Positions 43,322 to 47,914 of a stretch of DNA of 47,914 bases are shown one piece after another (within the stretch, counting starts at the first letter, position 1; every line of letters begins with the position of its first letter). The translations under genes and the position numbers were made by a program. The notes under the pieces were generated by a model that made no database searches, had not been told where the DNA came from, and saw only the letters and a program-made list of their open reading frames with translations. Origin of the DNA: an uncultured Clostridia bacterium. Its GTDB lineage: Bacteria; Bacillota; Clostridia; TANB77; CAG-508. Where the stretch lies: NCBI GenBank assembly GCA_944389425.1, contig CALXMH010000010.1, positions 1-47,914 of the forward strand, in the 5' to 3' direction.

Positions 43322-46300
43322 TTATTCTGACCTTAGTGCTAATACTGGGTCTTCTTTTGCGGCTTTTCGTGAAGGTATAATTCCTCCTATTAATGTTAAT
43401 ATTATGCTCAATACAATTAATATAATTCCAGCCATAATTGGCAATGTTGCTTTTACGTTTGCACCATTAGAAATTACATAAATAATTTTGTTAATTGGTA
43501 TTAATGATAATAGTGTTATTCCTACACCTATTACTCCCGCTAGTGTTCCTATTATAAATGTTTCTGCATTAAATACTTGTGCTACATTATGTTTTGATGC
43601 TCCAATTGCTCTTAATATTCCTATTTCCTTTTTACGTTCTAGCACACTTATATATGTTATAACTCCAATCATAATAGACGAAACTACTAATGATATTGCA
43701 ACAAATGCTATAAGTACATAACTTATTGTATCTATTATCGTTGTTACTGAGCTCATTAAAGTTCCTACCATATCTGTATATGAAATTACTTTATCGTCGT
43801 TTCCTTGTTCTCTCATTTTATTATTGTAGTCATTTAATAGGTTAGTAATCTGATTATTTCCTTCAAAGTCTTTTGGATAAATGCTTATTCCTTTTGGCTC
43901 ATCATAGTTTGCATAATCTAATTTTTTTAAGTTGTTATCATATGTTGCCTTTTCTTTCGACATAAGTGAAGCAAATAGTTCTGATAATTCTTCTTCATCC
44001 ATTTTCATATGAAATGCGTTTATAAATGCATTCTCATCTATGCTAATTGCATTTGCCATTGATTTGCTTAATTTAGAAATACTTGCTTTCATCTCTGTTT
44101 CTAAACTTTTACTAATTGAACCTATTGCTGTTTGCATATATTCTTCCATTATTTTAGTAATTTGTGTGTCTATATTTTGTGACTTTATTATTTCAGACAT
44201 ATTGTTGCTTATAATTTGTTTTGCTTCTTCTGATTCTAAATATTCTGTAAGATATTTTTCAAATTCTGTAATATCTACAAATTCATTCTCGTTTGCATAT
44301 TCTTGATATCCTTTTAATATATTTGTTAGAATCTTTTGCATCTGTTCTTGTGTTATTGTTAAACTTCCATTTTCTTTTATAATTTCTTCAATCTCTTTAT
44401 TTAGCAATTCACTTGCTTCTTTTGATTGTAAGTATTCAAGTAATTGCATACTTATTTGATTTATATTTGCCTCTGGATTTTCTTTTATATATTCTTCATA
44501 TCCTGCTAAAAGATCTTGCAATATCTTTTGAATATCTTCTTTTGTTATAGAAAATTCTATTTTGCTTAATACGCTAGATAAATCTAATGGTGGTAATGAA
44601 TTTTGTGTTATTATATTGTTTAGTTTTCCAAAATCTACTTTTATTTTTGATTCATCTATTTTGAATGCATTTTTTATTGCATTTGTATCTACTTCTATTA
44701 GGGAATTCATGTTAAAGTTACTTTTTTCTTCTGGTGCATCAAATCTCTTTCCTGTAAATACATCTACTTCTGGGTTTTCTAATTGAGATTTTACTATTTG
44801 ACTATTTAGTGAGTTTTCTATAACATGGTTTGTTAGCTCTACTGTATAGCCTATTCCAGATTGAAGCATAGCAGCTGTTACTCCTTCTTTTGGCTGAACT
44901 ATTCCCACTATTTTTAAGTCTTCTCCATTTTGTACTACGTTTTTCATATATTCTGTATTATCTGTTTTATCTCTCCAAATGTTATATTCTTCATCATATT
45001 CATAACAATCACTTGTATTTATCAGTTTAAATGTTATTCCAAGAATATCATCATATGAATATGAAGCATTTGTATCTGGTGTTTCTATATTGTCTTCGTT
45101 TATAAATTGGTTTACTAAATTATCTAATTCACTATAATCTCTTAGTCCTAATGTATAAAGCATAAAATCGCTTATATTTCCTCTTGATGTTAATACTAAA
45201 ACACATTCATTATAATTAGTTGGCCATCTTCCGGCTTTTATATCATATTGCTCTTCATACAAGCTTTTATTTTCTGGCATTTGGAAAAATACATCTGTAC
45301 TCATCATGCTAGATAACATGCTATTATTGGTATTTGATGAGCCAAATCCCATGCTAGCAAATGAAACATCTGGATTTATTTGTCTTAAATTTTCTGTATC
45401 AGCACTGTATATTTTAGGTGTTATATTGTATGAATATTCTATTGTTTTTGCATATTCATTTATTGGGCATTCTTCACTTTCAAAATATTTTTTTAAAGAG
45501 GCTAAGTCGTTTGAACCAATTGTTGAAAACATATTTGTTAACATACTTGTAACATTTATATCTCCTTCTTTTTGTTCTTCGCTTCCTGCCTGACTTGCTC
45601 CCATTAGAAGTGAACTCATATCAAATCCTGAACTTTGTATTTGAAGTGGATACTCAGATAATGTATCTTCCTCTACTGATCTTATATATGTGTTAACACC
45701 ATTGGATAGTGAAAGAATTAATGCTATACCAATTATTCCAATTGAACCTGCAAATGCAGTTAAAAATGTTCTTCCTTTTTTTGTTTTTAAATTGTTAAAG
45801 CTAAGTGATAATGATGTTAAAAAAGACATTGTTGTTTTTCCCATATTTTTATGTTCTGGTTTTTTGTATTTTTCATTATCTATTATATATGGGTTTGTAT
45901 CTGAGCATATTTTTCCATCTCTTAAATTAACAATACGTGTAGCATATTTTTCGGCAAGTTCTGGGTTATGTGTTACCATTACAACTAGTCTATCTTTGGC
46001 AACCTCTTTTAATAATTCCATTACTTGAACACTTGTATCACTATCTAGGGCACCTGTTGGTTCGTCTGCTAATAATATATCTGGATTGTTTACTAATGCT
46101 CTCGCTATTGCTACTCTTTGCATTTGCCCACCAGATAATTGGTTTGGTTTTTTATGAAGTTGATTTGCAAGTCCTACTTTTTCTAATGCTTCTATTGCTC
46201 TTTGTTTACGTTTACTTTTAGATACACCAGAAATAGTTAATGCTAATTCAACATTTGCTAAAATTGTTTGATGAGGTATTAAATTATAGCTTTGGAATAC

Positions 46301-46564
46301 AAATCCTATTGTATGATTACGATATGAATCCCAATCTCTGTCTTTATAGTCTTTTGTTGAGATTTCATTTATTACTAAATCTCCTGAATCGTACCTGTCC
46401 AATCCACCTATTATATTTAATAGTGTTGTTTTGCCAGAACCACTTGGTCCAAGAATTGCAACAAATTCGTTATCTCTTAAATTTAGACTCACATTATCTA
46501 ATGCTTTTTGTATTAAATCCCCTGTTTTATATTCTTTGTATACATTTTTTATTTGTAACATCAT
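43322..46564 (-). CDS. ABC transporter ATPase-FtsX permease fusion, MacB-like, with large outer domain
   Basis: 1080 residues. Residues 1-225 are a LolD/MacB-type ATPase: [49 protein letters not shown] and the MVTHNPE switch. The first permease helix is at about 260 ([20 protein letters not shown]), and three more make the C-terminal FtsX domain (about 960-1075). Between lies a roughly 650-residue outer domain, including a repeated unit of about 65 residues ([19 protein letters not shown] and [19 protein letters not shown]). Such fusions export peptides or act in mechanotransmission. AGGAG precedes the ATG. Confidence 0.93.
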   Translation of the reverse strand: MMLQIKNVYKEYKTGDLIQKALDNVSLNLRDNEFVAILGPSGSGKTTLLNIIGGLDRYDSGDLVINEISTKDYKDRDWDSYRNHTIGFVFQSYNLIPHQTILANVELALTISGVSKSKRKQRAIEALEKVGLANQLHKKPNQLSGGQMQRVAIARALVNNPDILLADEPTGALDSDTSVQVMELLKEVAKDRLVVMVTHNPELAEKYATRIVNLRDGKICSDTNPYIIDNEKYKKPEHKNMGKTTMSFLTSLSLSFNNLKTKKGRTFLTAFAGSIGIIGIALILSLSNGVNTYIRSVEEDTLSEYPLQIQSSGFDMSSLLMGASQAGSEEQKEGDINVTSMLTNMFSTIGSNDLASLKKYFESEECPINEYAKTIEYSYNITPKIYSADTENLRQINPDVSFASMGFGSSNTNNSMLSSMMSTDVFFQMPENKSLYEEQYDIKAGRWPTNYNECVLVLTSRGNISDFMLYTLGLRDYSELDNLVNQFINEDNIETPDTNASYSYDDILGITFKLINTSDCYEYDEEYNIWRDKTDNTEYMKNVVQNGEDLKIVGIVQPKEGVTAAMLQSGIGYTVELTNHVIENSLNSQIVKSQLENPEVDVFTGKRFDAPEEKSNFNMNSLIEVDTNAIKNAFKIDESKIKVDFGKLNNIITQNSLPPLDLSSVLSKIEFSITKEDIQKILQDLLAGYEEYIKENPEANINQISMQLLEYLQSKEASELLNKEIEEIIKENGSLTITQEQMQKILTNILKGYQEYANENEFVDITEFEKYLTEYLESEEAKQIISNNMSEIIKSQNIDTQITKIMEEYMQTAIGSISKSLETEMKASISKLSKSMANAISIDENAFINAFHMKMDEEELSELFASLMSKEKATYDNNLKKLDYANYDEPKGISIYPKDFEGNNQITNLLNDYNNKMREQGNDDKVISYTDMVGTLMSSVTTIIDTISYVLIAFVAISLVVSSIMIGVITYISVLERKKEIGILRAIGASKHNVAQVFNAETFIIGTLAGVIGVGITLLSLIPINKIIYVISNGANVKATLPIMAGIILIVLSIILTLIGGIIPSRKAAKEDPVLALRSE

Positions 46565-46673
46565 TTCTCCTTGTTTTTATTTTTTGTATATTATATTGAA
46601 TTTTATCTTTTAATATTATCATAAACTAGAATATTTATCAATATTTTAAAAAGTTATTAAAGCCAAAAAATCT

Positions 46674-46708
46674 AGGCTACTTATTATATTTTCCCCTAGA
46701 TTTTTTAT
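46674..46708 (-). terminator. terminator of the XRE gene
   Basis: AAAAAATCTAGG and CCTAGATTTTTT arms with AT loop; runs on both sides. It lies between the XRE gene and the ABC/FtsX gene. Confidence 0.85.
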
Positions 46709-46764
46709 TTAAATACTTTTATTTTTCACCTAAATAATTTGTTAAATTTACAACGTAAATAGTT

Positions 46765-47274
46765 TTAACTTTTCTTTCTGGTCAATAAGATTCCAATAAC
46801 TAATCCAATAAAAATAATTGGTGCTATTCTAATAAATATCCATTCAAAAGATTGAATAGCCACCCCTAAAACTGCTTTTTCTGGATTATTATAATCCCAA
46901 TTTAAGTATGGACTGTTTAATAAGATTAAAACTATAAATATGCCAACTATAATTACACATAATGTGATTAGCAACCAATGAATTATTTTCCTTCTTTCAT
47001 TTTTTCTTTGTAATAGTTGTAAATTTATTACTTCTAATTTTTCAGAAATTGCTTTTAAATCATCTACTTTGGATTCAGAAATTTTTTCTCCAAGTAAAGT
47101 GCTTACAGTTGTATCTAAAACTTCGGCTAATTTAATTAGCATTTCTGCATCTGGAACAGATAATCCTTGTTCCCATTTTGAAATCGTTTGTCTAACTACA
47201 TTTAATTTTATAGCAAGTTCTTCTTGCGAAAGTCCTTTTGATTTTCTCAATGTTTTAATATTTTCTTTTAACAT
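46765..47274 (-). CDS. XRE-family regulator with C-terminal membrane helices
   Basis: 169 residues. Residues 1-65 are an XRE helix-turn-helix (KENIKTLRKSKGLSQEELAI, VVRQTISKWEQG, DTTVSTLLGE), then a short coiled segment and two membrane helices (IIHWLLITLCVIIVGIFIVL and IAPIIFIGLVIGILLTRKKS). It is a membrane-tethered regulator type common in Firmicutes near ABC exporters; the large ABC/FtsX gene is next. AGGAG upstream. Confidence 0.88.
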   Translation of the reverse strand: MLKENIKTLRKSKGLSQEELAIKLNVVRQTISKWEQGLSVPDAEMLIKLAEVLDTTVSTLLGEKISESKVDDLKAISEKLEVINLQLLQRKNERRKIIHWLLITLCVIIVGIFIVLILLNSPYLNWDYNNPEKAVLGVAIQSFEWIFIRIAPIIFIGLVIGILLTRKKS

Positions 47275-47401
47275 TTTACAACAGCTCCTTTCTACAATTA
47301 TTATATAAAGAACTGTCCGTTGCTACAAGCAATGCTTTTTAACATTTGGGATTTTTCTTTATAAATCAGCATTTTATTTTACTTATATATTGTAATTTTC
47401 T

Positions 47402-47821
47402 CTAAAACCAATTTACATTATCTTTTCTAAACTTTGGTGTATCACTACTTTTATATGGATTATAATTATTTAAGTTGCATCCATATTCTTTTAAAAATTC
47501 TATTTTATTATTATTAGACCATTTAATAAGTGATAATCCATCAAATTCTTCTGTTTTCCCGTTATTCATAGTATTTTTAAAATACCATTCTACAATAGTC
47601 TGATTATCTTTATGAAAGTATTGTTTAATATCCCATTTTAATACCTTTCCTCTTGTATTCCATTCATTAAACCAATGTTTTACTGTATCCCTATTTTCAT
47701 ATTTAGGACTCCAACTTTCTATGTAAATTACATTTTCTTCAAATATATTATCTATTCCTAAATCTCTTTGCTGTAACCACATATCAAACCATAGTTTAAT
47801 TATTTTTTCTCTTTCTTCCAT
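47402..47821 (-). CDS. NTF2-like (SnoaL-type) protein
   Basis: 139 residues: EREKIIKLWFDMWLQQRDLGI, FEENVIYIESWSPKYENRDTVKHWFNEW and TIVEWYFKNTMNNGKTEEFDGLSLIKW make the usual helix plus cone-shaped sheet of the NTF2-like superfamily. No catalytic role can be assigned. An AGGTG site is just upstream. It is on the same strand as the XRE gene, with a 127-base gap holding no clear terminator. Confidence 0.8.
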   Translation of the reverse strand: MEEREKIIKLWFDMWLQQRDLGIDNIFEENVIYIESWSPKYENRDTVKHWFNEWNTRGKVLKWDIKQYFHKDNQTIVEWYFKNTMNNGKTEEFDGLSLIKWSNNNKIEFLKEYGCNLNNYNPYKSSDTPKFRKDNVNWF

Positions 47822-47849
47822 TTTTCACCTCTAAAACTTGTAATTTGTG

Positions 47850-47914
47850 TTAATCCTTAACGATTTTATTTATATAAATTGCATAACTAATTGATACAAC
47901 TATTAAAAATATTG
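47850..47914 (-). CDS. C-terminal fragment of a membrane protein
   Basis: The minus strand reads IFLIVVSISYAIYINKIVKD and a stop at 47850-47852, a plausible final membrane helix with basic end. It is cut by the window's right edge. Only 21 residues are visible, so chance cannot be excluded. Confidence 0.35.
   Translation of the reverse strand, partial: IFLIVVSISYAIYINKIVKD

Noticed and set aside
1-47914. CRISPR arrays, tRNA and rRNA genes
   Set aside because: No regularly spaced direct repeats and no tRNA-like cloverleaf or rRNA sequence were seen on either strand. The (CA)n tracts are microsatellites inside the leader RNAs, not CRISPR repeats.

Overview
The window comes from a low-GC, Gram-positive, probably spore-forming anaerobe of the Clostridia (an uncultivated gut-type lineage is my inference). 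The evidence is the AT-rich sequence, strong AGGAGG ribosome binding sites, PolC-type DNA polymerase III, a YtxC-family sporulation protein, the ylxM-ffh-rpsP-khpA-rimM-trmD-rplS translation operon, and prepilins with a G-ITLIAL cleavage motif.

The most important observation concerns decoding. Eight genes look frameshifted when translated normally: rlmD, trmD, an RluA-type pseudouridine synthase, an ABC transporter permease and its ATPase, two prepilin/SUMF1-like fusions, and a 51-residue gene that only appears once the shift is allowed. In every case the break is at an in-frame CGG codon, nine times CGGA and once CGGT. Skipping only the C (+1), or reading CGGN as a four-base glycine codon, restores the conserved frame and places a glycine that the family conserves. 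Examples are the TGHH motif and C-terminal tail of TrmD, the GFR/GLR motif of SUMF1 domains, the NKPSG motif of RluA and the -1 glycine of a prepilin. All eight joined genes have lengths that are exact multiples of three after the correction. In-frame CGG is otherwise absent from the genes I scanned, except for three ordinary-looking Arg codons in one AAA/CYTH gene (25996-27105) and one unresolved case (19666). CGG therefore behaves as a shift or quadruplet codon for glycine. TrmD is known in other bacteria to methylate the tRNA-Arg that reads CGG, so a trmD gene that itself needs the shift suggests autoregulation.

Layout. 1-9391 (minus): metK start, a small unknown gene, rlmD, polC, a membrane metalloprotease, a YlbF-family gene and a GT4 glycosyltransferase. 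9666-12208 (plus): a DUF4912-type protein and a GH57 branching enzyme, forming an alpha-glucan locus with the divergent GT4. 12245-19851: twin membrane-anchored proteins, ytxC, a rhodanese, a reduced SecD/SecF pair, an HD hydrolase, an AI-2E-type exporter and a small monocistronic gene. 22264-24872: a NitT/TauT-type ABC importer. 24991-27105: an RluA-type synthase and an AAA/CYTH gene. 27147-31207: the rplS-trmD-ffh operon. 32978-35508: a toxin-antitoxin pair and an LtaS-like sulfatase. 40108-47914: a membrane-tethered sigma factor, gpmA, a large ABC/FtsX fusion, an XRE regulator and an NTF2-like protein.

Four prepilin genes (20005, 31417, 35585 and 38254, all minus) share an N-terminus and carry one of two C-terminal domain types. 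Each is preceded by a copy of the same leader module. The module has a consensus promoter and a roughly 170-nt RNA that carries a (CA)7-8 tract inside a tiny His-Thr open reading frame, and it ends in a strong terminator. Three of the four also have, between leader and gene, a long inverted-repeat element whose arms differ between copies but stay complementary within each copy. The fourth locus is an empty site, with a half-copy relic downstream of its gene. No tRNA, rRNA or CRISPR array was seen.
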